A stretch of 9,642 nt of DNA, from assembly GCA_004282995.1 (NCBI GenBank), contig SHLU01000075.1, positions 1 through 9,642 of the forward strand. The letters are read 5' to 3'. This DNA comes from Sphingomonadaceae bacterium. Lineage in GTDB: Bacteria; Pseudomonadota; Alphaproteobacteria; Sphingomonadales; Sphingomonadaceae. Shown one piece after another: positions 1 to 7,213 of the stretch. The notes under the pieces were generated by a model. That model ran no database searches. It was not told the DNA's origin and saw only the letters and a list, made by a program, of their open reading frames with translations. Each line of letters starts with the position of its first letter. The stretch's first letter is position 1. The position numbers and the translations under genes were made by a program.

Positions 1-170
1 TGAAGCGCGCCACAAAACGCCCCGCCGAATTCAGGAAGCCGGACCACTGGACCGACGAGCCCGCGCCTGAACCCAAGCCAATCGAGGCTGGCGCGGATGA
101 TCCAGACGGCCTCAGCCCCACCCGCTATGGTGACTGGGTCAAGGATGGCATTGCCATCGATTTCAGCTGA
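1..170 (+). CDS. DUF1674 / SDHAF4-like protein (5' end at or beyond window edge)
   Basis: The third frame from the left edge reads open from base 3 to a TGA at 168-170. The visible part is about 55 residues, beginning KRATKRPAEFRKPDHW and ending TRYGDWVKDGIAIDF-S. The C-terminal pattern TRYGDW...GIAIDF is the signature of DUF1674, the bacterial and mitochondrial family that includes SDHAF4, a small factor that assists maturation of the flavinated subunit of succinate dehydrogenase. Window bases 1-2 are TG, so if the preceding base is A, G or T the start codon spans the edge and the protein is nearly complete; otherwise it begins further left. Its stop directly abuts the stop of the convergent P450 gene. 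The role in succinate dehydrogenase assembly is family knowledge; nothing else here points to it. Confidence 0.82.
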   Translation, partial: KRATKRPAEFRKPDHWTDEPAPEPKPIEAGADDPDGLSPTRYGDWVKDGIAIDFS

Positions 171-1559
171 TCAAAGTTTCTCGAGGCTGATTCTCAACCC
201 GTCTTTAGGCTGCGGGATCGGCCACGCCTGCCACGCGGGGTCATACCCCTTGGTGGCCGTGATGCGATAGCGCGTCAGCATGTGCGCCATCAGTATCTTG
301 ACCTGCATATAGGCAAAATGAAGCCCGATGCACATGTGCGCGCCGCCGCCGAACGGCACCCACGCATATTTGTGCCGCGCCTTCACCTTGTCGGGGGTGA
401 ACCGCATCGGATCGAAGGAATAGGGGCTGTCCCAGTATTCCTCCGAGTGATGCGTATAATGAATATTGATGCCGACATGCTGACCGGCCGGAATGTGATA
501 GCCGCCAAATTCGAACGCTGACAGGGCGCGACGCGGCATCGAGGGCACTGGCGGGGTCATCCGCAAAGCCTCCTTGAATGCCATTTCGGTCAACTCAAGC
601 TCGCCTAGCTGCCCATAATCCAGCGCGCGTCCTTCCCCGCCGGTGACCGCCATCAGTTCCTGCCGCAATTGTTCCTGCCATTCCGGCTTCTGCGCGAGGT
701 AGAAAACCATCGAAGTGGCACTGGAAGTGATCGTGTCATGCGCTGCCATCATCAGGAAGCTCATGTGGTCGACCACTTCGTCGACCGGCATCTGACGGCC
801 GTCCTCGTATTCGGCTGTGGCAAACTGGCTGAACATGTCCTGTCCCCCGCCTTCCGCACGGATGCGGCGGGTTTCGCGGGTGAACCAGTCGACCAGGAAG
901 GCGCGCCCATCGACCCCCTTCTTCATCTTGGTGAACGGCAGCGGGCGGCGGACCGGAGCGACAGAGGCCTGCACCATGTCGATGAAGGCATTGTTGATTG
1001 CGTCTGCCTGCGGACCGAATGGCAAGCCGAGGAAGCTTTCTGCGGCAAGATCGAGCGTCAACTGCTTGATGGCAGGATAGAAGAGCATCGGACCTTCGCC
1101 CCAATCCTCCACTCGTCTGGATATGCCGCGATTGAGAGCTCCGGAATAGTGGCGCATCGGCTCCGGCTTGAAGGCAATCGACAATGCCCGCCTGTCGGCC
1201 CGGTGATGGTCGAAATCGAGCAGCATCAAGCCGCGTGGAAAGAGCTTGTCGAGAACTGGACCCCAGCCCTGTTCGCTGGAGAAGCGCTTCTCGCGGTCGA
1301 ACAGGACCAGTTCATTCGCGTTGGCCCCGATCAGGGCGACGTTCCAGCCACCGAAACTGCGAACTTTGTAAACTTTGCCATATTGCGCGACCATGCGGCG
1401 GGTAAAGGCATGTGGGTCACGCAATTGCGTAAGAGTATGGCCGATCAGCGGCCAGCCCTTCTCGCCTGGAATATGTGCAATTGCCTCGTCGCCCGGAACC
1501 CCCTCTGTCCAGTGGGCGGGGACGGGTTGAGCGGACTGGTGGGGAGCCAGGGTCGCCAT
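171..1559 (-). CDS. Cytochrome P450 monooxygenase
   Basis: A 462-residue protein with all the core P450 motifs. The I-helix oxygen-activation segment MAAHDT is at 271-276 (acid-Thr pair D275-T276), the ExxR of helix K is E330-R333, and the heme-binding loop FGGGAHMCIG is at 403-412 with C410 as the likely axial thiolate. A PxRF-like segment (DPMRF) lies near 383-387. There is no N-terminal membrane anchor, so it is probably soluble. It should hydroxylate or otherwise oxidise an organic substrate using electrons from a ferredoxin system, but no redox partner is encoded in the window. The overall style resembles the class-E, CYP120/CYP26/CYP51-like bacterial P450s more than CYP101-like camphor enzymes; the substrate cannot be read from sequence. 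The ATG start is supported by GAGGAAA four bases upstream (minus strand, 1564-1570). It lies 43 bp after hemH, which makes the heme it needs. Confidence 0.95.
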   Translation of the reverse strand: MATLAPHQSAQPVPAHWTEGVPGDEAIAHIPGEKGWPLIGHTLTQLRDPHAFTRRMVAQYGKVYKVRSFGGWNVALIGANANELVLFDREKRFSSEQGWGPVLDKLFPRGLMLLDFDHHRADRRALSIAFKPEPMRHYSGALNRGISRRVEDWGEGPMLFYPAIKQLTLDLAAESFLGLPFGPQADAINNAFIDMVQASVAPVRRPLPFTKMKKGVDGRAFLVDWFTRETRRIRAEGGGQDMFSQFATAEYEDGRQMPVDEVVDHMSFLMMAAHDTITSSATSMVFYLAQKPEWQEQLRQELMAVTGGEGRALDYGQLGELELTEMAFKEALRMTPPVPSMPRRALSAFEFGGYHIPAGQHVGINIHYTHHSEEYWDSPYSFDPMRFTPDKVKARHKYAWVPFGGGAHMCIGLHFAYMQVKILMAHMLTRYRITATKGYDPAWQAWPIPQPKDGLRISLEKL

Positions 1560-1563
1560 GCAA

Positions 1564-1570
1564 TTTCCTC
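1564..1570 (-). promoter_or_regulatory. Shine-Dalgarno of the P450 gene
   Basis: On the minus strand GAGGAAA lies 4 nt before the ATG at 1559. It is a good match to the anti-SD sequence and fixes this ATG as the start. It shows that the P450 can be translated independently of hemH. Confidence 0.6.
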
Positions 1571-1572
1571 GG

Positions 1573-1603
1573 GTTTCGAAACGCTACTTACTTGCTTGTA
1601 AGT
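1573..1603. promoter_or_regulatory. Two adjacent dyads in the hemH-P450 gap, candidate operator
   Basis: Two inverted repeats fill most of the 43-bp gap. ACTTAC (1586-1591) and GTAAGT (1598-1603) are perfect inverted arms separated by TTGCTT, and GTTTCGAAAC (1573-1582) is a perfect 10-bp palindrome beside them. The 6-6-6 layout has the size and form of TetR-family operators. The larger dyad touches the hemH stop codon. With only 6 bp per stem and no T-run it is a poor terminator. No regulator gene is present in the window and no clear -35/-10 was found, so the operator role is inference. Confidence 0.4.
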
Positions 1604-2643
1604 TATTCTGCGCTTTGAATCCAGCCGGCAAGTTCCTGTCGCATCAGGGCCTCGAGCATGACCATGCCAGGTTGACCATCATTGAGGCAGGTCAGTGCAG
1701 CGTAATGTTCGCCGCCGGCGTCCAGAAACTGGTCGCGACCCTGCATTGCGATCTCTTCCAAGGTTTCCAGGCAATCGGCGGAAAACCCCGGCATGGCCAC
1801 CGCCATGCGCTTGGTCCCCGCCGCCGCTTCGCCCGCAATCGTGGTGTCGGTTGCAGGTTCGAGCCATTTGGCCGGACCGAAACGCGACTGGAATGTTGTG
1901 ACTACCCGCATATCGGGCCGCTTCACTGCCAGCCGCTCGCCCACAAGGCGGGCGGTCTTGTGGCAATGACAGTGATAGGGATCGCCAAGCTCGAGCGTAC
2001 GCTGCGGCATGCCATGGAAGCTGAGCAAGAGCACCTGCGGAACGAATTCGAGCCTGTCGAGCTGTCCGCTCAGATCGGTCTCCAGCGCACGAATGTAGGC
2101 CGGGTGATCGTGATAGGGTGGCAAGATCCGAAGGCTCGGCTGCCAGCGCATCTCCGCCAGGGCAGCGGCCGCCTTGTCGACTACCGTCGCCGTGGTCGCG
2201 CCCGAATATTGCGGGTAGAGTGGTGCAAGCAGGATCCGCTCGCATCCTGCTTCCATCATCGCTTCGAGGCGATCGGAAATGGATGGGCTGCCATAACGCA
2301 TGGCCCAATCGACGCGGATCGCATCCCCCAAGCGGGATGACAATGCCTCGGCCTGTCGCCGCGTGATTACCGCCAACGGCGAACCCTCCGGCGTCCACAC
2401 CTGCTGATAGGCATGTGCGCTTTTCCTGGGCCGCGTGTTGAGGATGATTCCCCGCAGAATGGGCTGCCAGGCAATCGCCGGGATTTCGACCACCCGGCGG
2501 TCCGACAAAAACTCCTTGAGATAGCGGCGGACCGATTTCGTATCGGGCGCATCGGGCGTGCCAAGATTGACCAACAGAACGCCAGTCTTGCCGCTGGCAA
2601 CCGGTGGGTGTTCGGTCGGGAGGTCTTGCTCTTGCCAGGTCAT
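1603..2643 (-). CDS. hemH: Ferrochelatase
   Basis: Inserts ferrous iron into protoporphyrin IX (or the coproporphyrin form in some lineages), the closing step of heme synthesis. From the ATG at 2643 it has 346 residues, normal for bacterial HemH. The N-terminal GVLLVNLGTPDAP (21-33) is the family opening. SFHG-MP (208-213) carries the catalytic His (H210). It is followed by YHCHCHKTARLV, then QSRFGPAKWLEP (252-263), and FSADCLETLEE with the conserved acidic E293. The longest open frame begins with a TTG at 2655 (four extra residues), but the in-frame ATG fits the usual MTWQEQ-type beginning better; neither has a strong SD. Only one Cys (C319) lies in the last 50 residues, so a mammalian-type C-terminal three-Cys [2Fe-2S] site is not visible. 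It lies between the molybdoprotein and P450 genes on the same strand. Confidence 0.96.
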   Translation of the reverse strand: MTWQEQDLPTEHPPVASGKTGVLLVNLGTPDAPDTKSVRRYLKEFLSDRRVVEIPAIAWQPILRGIILNTRPRKSAHAYQQVWTPEGSPLAVITRRQAEALSSRLGDAIRVDWAMRYGSPSISDRLEAMMEAGCERILLAPLYPQYSGATTATVVDKAAAALAEMRWQPSLRILPPYHDHPAYIRALETDLSGQLDRLEFVPQVLLLSFHGMPQRTLELGDPYHCHCHKTARLVGERLAVKRPDMRVVTTFQSRFGPAKWLEPATDTTIAGEAAAGTKRMAVAMPGFSADCLETLEEIAMQGRDQFLDAGGEHYAALTCLNDGQPGMVMLEALMRQELAGWIQSAE

Positions 2644-2684
2644 GACCTGCGCCAACCGTATTCGAGGCTGCGCGTCAACACGTC

Positions 2685-4991
2685 CTAAAGCCCGCCCGCC
2701 AGCAGCGGCAGCCGGCGCAGACGAAGGCCGGTCGATGCGAACAGCGCGTTGGCGATGGCCGGCGCTGCGACTGCCACGCCCAATTCGCCCGGGTCGAAGG
2801 AAGGCGCCTCGCTGGTAAGAAAATCGATTTCGATCTCCGGACTATCGGCCAACAAGGGCAACTGCATCTGGGCCAACCGCTCGTTCTCGGGTCGGCCCCG
2901 ATTATAGACATTGCTCGAACCCAGGGCGAGCGAAAGGCCGAAAATCAGTCCGCCTTCGATCTGCTGGCGCGCGATGTCGAGATTGACAATGCGCCCAATA
3001 TCGACCGCTGCCACCAGCCGCGTGACGCGGACGCCGCCCTCTCCCGGTCCGGCGGTGGCTATACAAGCAATCCGCCCGCCCGAATCGGTCGAGCCAATGC
3101 GGTGGCAGGCAAGGCCTTGTCCGCTGCCCTCCTCGCCGCCATTCCAGTTCGCAAGCCGGGCGGCGCGCTGCAGGCACTCGACCATCCGCAAATCGCCGCT
3201 GAGCATCTCGATGCGGTAGGACAACGGCTCGCGCCGGCTTGCCCTCGCCGCCTCGTCGACGAAGCTCTCCATCATGAAAGCGGTGTAGCCATGTGCTTGC
3301 CCGCGCATTTTGCCCGCGGGCAAATCGGTCCGAACCGGCACATGCTCAACGACTGCCGAAGCCACATCATAGATAGGCAGCGCACCTTCGCCGACCATGG
3401 GATCGGCTTTGCCCGAGCTGTCCTCGATGGCATCCCAGTTGCTGCGTTTGCCAAACAGCCGCGCACCGAATTCGCGGCCCCAAGGCGGTGTCGCCAGCCG
3501 CGTCTTGAGAATCGCGATTGAACCGTCGTCGGCGAGGCGGGCGGACAGCCGCGCGGTCACCGGCGCGCGCGGATACCCGGCGATGGTTTCCTGCCACCGC
3601 GACCACACCAGTTGAACCGGACGCTTGGCTTCTCGCGCGATAAGCGCAGCTTCAATCGCATGATCATGCTCCAGGCGGGCATCGAAGCTACCTCCCGCGG
3701 GCATGGCGTAGAGAATGACATCCTCGGTCGCGATCCCGAGCGCATCGGCCACTGCCGCGCGGGCGCGCTCGGGTGCCTGGCTACCCAGCCACAATTCGAG
3801 CCGCCCGTCGCGCAGCCACGCCGTCGCACTGGCGGTTTCGAGTGGCTGGTGCTGAGCTGGCGCGACTTCGTAGTCGAGTTCGAGGTCAGGCGTGCGTATC
3901 GCCAGTGCCCCTTCGCCGCGCTCGGCGATGACGTGGCCCTTCTCCCCTTCAGCACCTTCGCCTTCGTCGTCGCTATCGCCAATCGCAGCCGCAAGCCGCT
4001 CCTCGATCTCCGGACTATGCACCCGGCTCGCGGTTGTGAAACGTGGCTGGGCCGCCTTGAGCACCTGCTCAGCGGCCCACCAATTATCGGCCAGTGCTGC
4101 CAGCCAGCTCTCATTCCTGACCAGGCTATCGAACCCCGGTATCGACTCCGCCGCTTCCTTGTCGAAACCCGCCAGGCTGGACTGGTTGACCGGCCCGTGC
4201 CGGATGGCAGCAAAAACCATCCCCGGCAGGCGGACATCGCCGGCGAAGAGATGCGAGCCATCGACCTTCGAGGGCAGATCGAGCCGGGGAAAGGAGGTCG
4301 CCGGATCATTCTGTCCCGCAACAGGCACTTCGAATGCCCCATCGACGCGCACCGGCGGTGGGTCGGGCGGGGTCAGTTCGGCAGCTTCCTGCGCCAGGTC
4401 GCCAAAACGAATCCGCTTGTCACCATGGGTAACGAAGCCGTTCTGCGCCTCGCATTCCTCCCACGCGATATCCCACCGATCCGCTGCCACTTGCGACAAC
4501 ATCGCCCGCGCCGCCGCCGCCGCTTCTCGGCACGGCATGGCGTAAGCATCGAGCGACTGGCCTTCGGCCGTGGCGGTAAATCTTGTTTCCTCGGCGTAGC
4601 GTTGCACCACGAGGTCGTCGGGACCGATCTCGACAAAGCCGGGCAGGCGTGTCGGCAACCAGAGCGGAGCCCATTTTGCGGCCAGGGGAACATTGGCGTA
4701 GGCACCGCTCACAGGCGCGGGCTGCACCGCAACCTGCCGCCAGTCCGCCCCCAATTCGACCGCGACCAGCTGGGGCAACAGAGTGCTAACCCCCTGTCCC
4801 ATCTCAAGCTGGGGCACGGCGACTGTCACGACGCCATCGGTGCCGATCTTGAGCCAGGCTCCAAACGCAGTCTCATCAGGATTAGGTTGCAAGGGTGAAC
4901 CAAACCGGCGCGGCCACAGCGACCACGCCACGACCAACCCACCACCCAACGCTGCCCCGGCGAGCAGACCGCGCCGGCTCAGCATGGGCAT
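2685..4991 (-). CDS. IorB-like molybdopterin-binding subunit (xanthine dehydrogenase / aldehyde oxidase family), Tat-exported
   Basis: A 768-residue protein, close to the length of the isoquinoline 1-oxidoreductase beta subunit (IorB) type. The N terminus has a twin-arginine signal (SRRGLLAG, R6-R7) and a hydrophobic stretch to about residue 25, so export through Tat to the periplasm is expected. Residues 50-93 match the IorB N-terminal half-domain (GTDGVVTVAVPQLEMGQG). KVDGSHLFAGDVRLPGM (242-258) is the hammerhead-domain opening, and GGSFDAR (433-439) with EHDHAIEAA following is the molybdopterin loop. A C-terminal GELGVA...APAIANALF supplies the conserved catalytic Glu (E736). Two oddities: the loop reads GGSFDAR where the family usually has GGGFGxR, and an acidic low-complexity insert lies near 339-351. 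The partner [2Fe-2S] subunit (IorA) and a cytochrome c are not in the window. The start overlaps the apbC stop as TGATG, with GAGG 10 nt upstream. Substrate unknown. Confidence 0.88.
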   Translation of the reverse strand: MPMLSRRGLLAGAALGGGLVVAWSLWPRRFGSPLQPNPDETAFGAWLKIGTDGVVTVAVPQLEMGQGVSTLLPQLVAVELGADWRQVAVQPAPVSGAYANVPLAAKWAPLWLPTRLPGFVEIGPDDLVVQRYAEETRFTATAEGQSLDAYAMPCREAAAAARAMLSQVAADRWDIAWEECEAQNGFVTHGDKRIRFGDLAQEAAELTPPDPPPVRVDGAFEVPVAGQNDPATSFPRLDLPSKVDGSHLFAGDVRLPGMVFAAIRHGPVNQSSLAGFDKEAAESIPGFDSLVRNESWLAALADNWWAAEQVLKAAQPRFTTASRVHSPEIEERLAAAIGDSDDEGEGAEGEKGHVIAERGEGALAIRTPDLELDYEVAPAQHQPLETASATAWLRDGRLELWLGSQAPERARAAVADALGIATEDVILYAMPAGGSFDARLEHDHAIEAALIAREAKRPVQLVWSRWQETIAGYPRAPVTARLSARLADDGSIAILKTRLATPPWGREFGARLFGKRSNWDAIEDSSGKADPMVGEGALPIYDVASAVVEHVPVRTDLPAGKMRGQAHGYTAFMMESFVDEAARASRREPLSYRIEMLSGDLRMVECLQRAARLANWNGGEEGSGQGLACHRIGSTDSGGRIACIATAGPGEGGVRVTRLVAAVDIGRIVNLDIARQQIEGGLIFGLSLALGSSNVYNRGRPENERLAQMQLPLLADSPEIEIDFLTSEAPSFDPGELGVAVAAPAIANALFASTGLRLRRLPLLAGGL

Positions 4992-5983
4992 CAGCCGCGC
5001 GCCTCGTCAGTTGGCCCATCTGCGCCATGCGCCAGCCAGTCCGCCACCTTGCGCGCAATAGCGGTGAAGGCAGCACCGGACGCATCGTCACCGAAAGCAG
5101 GAGGCGTCCCGGCATCGCTGGCAGTGCGGATATCCATCGCCAATGGGATACGCCCAAGGAACGGCAATTCCAGCCTCTCGGCGATGCTTTCCACACCGCC
5201 CTGCCCGAACGGGTCGGAAAATTCGCCGCAATGCGGGCACTGGTATCCCGCCATGTTCTCGACCAGCCCGATCACTGGCACGCCAGCCGTTTCGAACAAT
5301 TGCCCGGCCCTGGCGGCATCGATCAGGGCAAGATCCTGCGGAGTGGAGACGATTACGGCACCGTCGGGCTTGTGCTTCTGAACCATTGTCAGCTGCACAT
5401 CGCCGGTCCCGGGCGGCAGATCGATCAAGATAGTTTCGGCTGAACCCCAATCGGCCTCGATCAGCTGGGTCAGCGCGCCAGCCGCCATCGGTCCGCGCCA
5501 GGCCAGCGCCTTGCCCGGCGCGACCAGGTGGCCCATCGACAGCATCGGGATATCCATGATGCCTGCCACGGGTTGCAGGGTCTGCCCAACCGCTTCCGGC
5601 CGAGCCCCCTTGCTCGCCAACAGAGTTGGTTGCGATGGGCCATATATGTCAGCGTCGACCACGCCAACCGCGTGACCCATCCGTTTGAGAGCGACGGCCA
5701 AGTTTGCCGTCAAGGTGGATTTACCGACCCCGCCTTTGCCCGATCCAACCGCGATATAGCGGCGCGTCACCTTGTCGGCCATGAAAGCTATGCGCGCCTC
5801 GTCGACACCTTCTTGCGCAACAAGCATTGCCTTGGCGTCAGTCTCCATTGCCGAACGCTCGCGAGCGGACAGACCGCCGGCATCGAGGACAGCGGTGACC
5901 GTCCCTTCCTTTGCCTTCAGGCTGCGTATGCGGCTGGCAATCTGTTCGGGCAGGGCTGCCCGCAATTCCGTCTCGTCCATCAC
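4991..5983 (-). CDS. apbC: Mrp/ApbC/Nbp35-family Fe-S cluster carrier ATPase
   Basis: A 330-residue P-loop ATPase thought to bind and deliver [4Fe-4S] clusters to apoproteins in the cytoplasm. The deviant Walker A SGKGGVGKST is at 81-90, VVDADIYGPSQP (108-119) is the switch I region, ILIDLPPGTGD (185-195) is the Walker B/switch II region, and CPHC (C239, C242) is the bridging cluster ligand pair of a homodimer. The first 70 residues sit where the DUF59/MIP18 domain usually lies but lack its DPE core, so the domain looks degenerate. Start: GTG at 5983 has AGAGG 7 nt upstream; an ATG one codon later is equally possible and changes only one residue. It is the first gene of the minus-strand run and is translationally coupled to the molybdoprotein, whose partner subunit should need Fe-S clusters. 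The gene is also named mrp. Confidence 0.95.
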   Translation of the reverse strand: MMDETELRAALPEQIASRIRSLKAKEGTVTAVLDAGGLSARERSAMETDAKAMLVAQEGVDEARIAFMADKVTRRYIAVGSGKGGVGKSTLTANLAVALKRMGHAVGVVDADIYGPSQPTLLASKGARPEAVGQTLQPVAGIMDIPMLSMGHLVAPGKALAWRGPMAAGALTQLIEADWGSAETILIDLPPGTGDVQLTMVQKHKPDGAVIVSTPQDLALIDAARAGQLFETAGVPVIGLVENMAGYQCPHCGEFSDPFGQGGVESIAERLELPFLGRIPLAMDIRTASDAGTPPAFGDDASGAAFTAIARKVADWLAHGADGPTDEARG

Positions 5984-6056
5984 GCAGGTGCCTCTAGCAG
6001 TAATTTTGCACGCGCCACCCCTGTTTTTCTCCCCATGCGGTACCTATACAGGCTGC
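5984..6056. promoter_or_regulatory. Divergent spacer between apbC and hflK
   Basis: This 73-bp gap must contain, or overlap, the promoters for both directions. On the + strand TATACA (6045-6050) is the best -10-like hexamer, but the -35 position (6022-6027, TGTTTT) is weak. If it is used, transcription would begin at or next to the hflK ATG at 6057, giving a leaderless or near-leaderless message. On the minus strand AGAGG (5991-5995) is the apbC SD, and no convincing -35/-10 pair is seen. Confidence 0.35.
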
Positions 6057-7211
6057 ATGGAAGGTTTTGACAGGTTCCGGCAGCGGATCGGCTTGGCCAT
6101 GGCGGGGAAAAGCCCGTGGGGTGGCAGTTCTGGTAACGAGGGCAATGGCTCCGGCGGCGGTGATTCCGGCGACGATGGCGGCTCGGACGACAAGTCCGGC
6201 GGTCCGCGCAACCCGTGGCTTCCACCCGGTGCAGGCGGCAAGGACCGTTCCCGCCGTTCGGCCAGCATTGAGGATATCTTCAAGCACCGCGGACCAGAAG
6301 GACCGCGCCGCGGCGGCGGTGGGCCGAATTTCACCCTGCCCCCGCGCCCGGGCGGCAAGAGCTGGTTTCCGCTTATCATTGGTGGACTGGTCCTTCTCGG
6401 CCTGGGTTCCACGATGGTTCACCAGATCGGGCCCAAGGAGCAGGCGGTGGTCAAGACGCTGGGTAATTTCACCCGCACACTCGACCCCGGCCTGCAGTTC
6501 ACGCTGCCGTTCCCGATCGAGACTGTCGACGTGGAGGATGTCCAGGGTGTGCGTGCTGTGCAGATACCTGGCGGTTCGCAGGCGCAGAAACTGATTCTGA
6601 CGGGTGACCAGAACCTGGTCGACCTGAGCTACATCGTGCGCTGGAACATCAAGGATTTGTCCAATTTCAAGTTCCGGCTGGTCGAACCGGTCGAAACGGT
6701 AAACGAAGTTGCCGAAGCGGCCATGCGTGCGGCAATAGCCGAGAAGGAACTCGACGAGACCTTCTCGGGCCAGGGCCGTGCCGCGATCGAACTCGACGTT
6801 CGCGAGAGAATGCAGTCGACGCTCGATGCCTACAACGCCGGCATCCAGGTGCTTGGTGTGGAAATCGAGAAAGCCGATCCGCCGGCCGAGGTGGTCGACG
6901 CTTTTCGTGATGTGCAGGTGGCCGAGCAGCAGGCTGATGCGGCGCGCAACCAGGCACGCGGCTACGCCGAGCAGCAGCTGTCCATCGCCAAGGGTGAAGC
7001 CGAAGCTTTCGACAAGGTTTACGAGCAGTACCGCCTCGCTCCCGTCGTCACCCGTCAGCGGCTCTATTACGAGACCATGGAGCGGGTGCTGAGCCAGACC
7101 GACAAGACCATCGTCGAACCAAGCGGCGTGACGCCGTATCTGCCGCTGCCCGAGGTCAAGCGCCGCGCCCAGAGGCCCTCGGTCCCCGCCGCAACGAATG
7201 GAGGGCAGTGA
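6057..7211 (+). CDS. hflK: FtsH protease modulator HflK (SPFH/band 7 protein)
   Basis: A 384-residue inner-membrane protein that assembles with HflC into the HflKC cage around the FtsH AAA+ protease and limits its access to membrane substrates. The N-terminal cytoplasmic part (about 1-100) is Gly/Asp/Pro-rich and low in complexity, as in other HflK. One membrane helix follows at about 104-121. The SPFH domain begins at IGPKEQAVVKTLGNFTRTLDPG (124-145) and continues through the helical region with EVAEAAMRAAIAEKELD (217-233), QVAEQQADAARNQARGYAEQ (287-306) and a Pro-rich tail. The open frame extends far upstream to 5772, but that part is antisense to apbC and is not HflK-like. Of the plausible starts, ATG 6057 (MEGFDRFRQRIG) and ATG 6099 (MAGKSPWGG), I chose 6057 because homologues have a short amphipathic lead before MAGKSPWG; neither has a strong SD. 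hflC follows after 2 nt. Confidence 0.95.
   Translation: MEGFDRFRQRIGLAMAGKSPWGGSSGNEGNGSGGGDSGDDGGSDDKSGGPRNPWLPPGAGGKDRSRRSASIEDIFKHRGPEGPRRGGGGPNFTLPPRPGGKSWFPLIIGGLVLLGLGSTMVHQIGPKEQAVVKTLGNFTRTLDPGLQFTLPFPIETVDVEDVQGVRAVQIPGGSQAQKLILTGDQNLVDLSYIVRWNIKDLSNFKFRLVEPVETVNEVAEAAMRAAIAEKELDETFSGQGRAAIELDVRERMQSTLDAYNAGIQVLGVEIEKADPPAEVVDAFRDVQVAEQQADAARNQARGYAEQQLSIAKGEAEAFDKVYEQYRLAPVVTRQRLYYETMERVLSQTDKTIVEPSGVTPYLPLPEVKRRAQRPSVPAATNGGQ
7200..7205 (+). promoter_or_regulatory. Shine-Dalgarno deciding the hflC start
   Basis: GGAGGG ends 8 nt before ATG 7214, good spacing. It lies only 2 nt before the alternative GTG at 7208, so the ATG is the better start. The site is inside the last codons of hflK. 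Confidence 0.6.
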
Positions 7212-7213
7212 TC

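Noticed and set aside
669..1601. 310-residue + strand open frame opposite the P450
   Set aside because: It lies wholly antisense to a P450 with all motifs intact; its translation has no recognisable domain and is explained by GC-rich codon structure.
1558..2340. 260-residue + strand open frame opposite hemH
   Set aside because: Mirror of ferrochelatase codons; no independent coding evidence.
3612..4898. 428-residue + strand open frame opposite the molybdoprotein
   Set aside because: Antisense shadow of a well-supported gene; Arg/Pro/His-rich with no family features and no plausible SD or promoter.
5772..6056. N-terminal extension of the hflK reading frame
   Set aside because: Antisense to the 5' part of apbC, and its sequence does not resemble HflK; the SPFH protein starts at 6057 or 6099.
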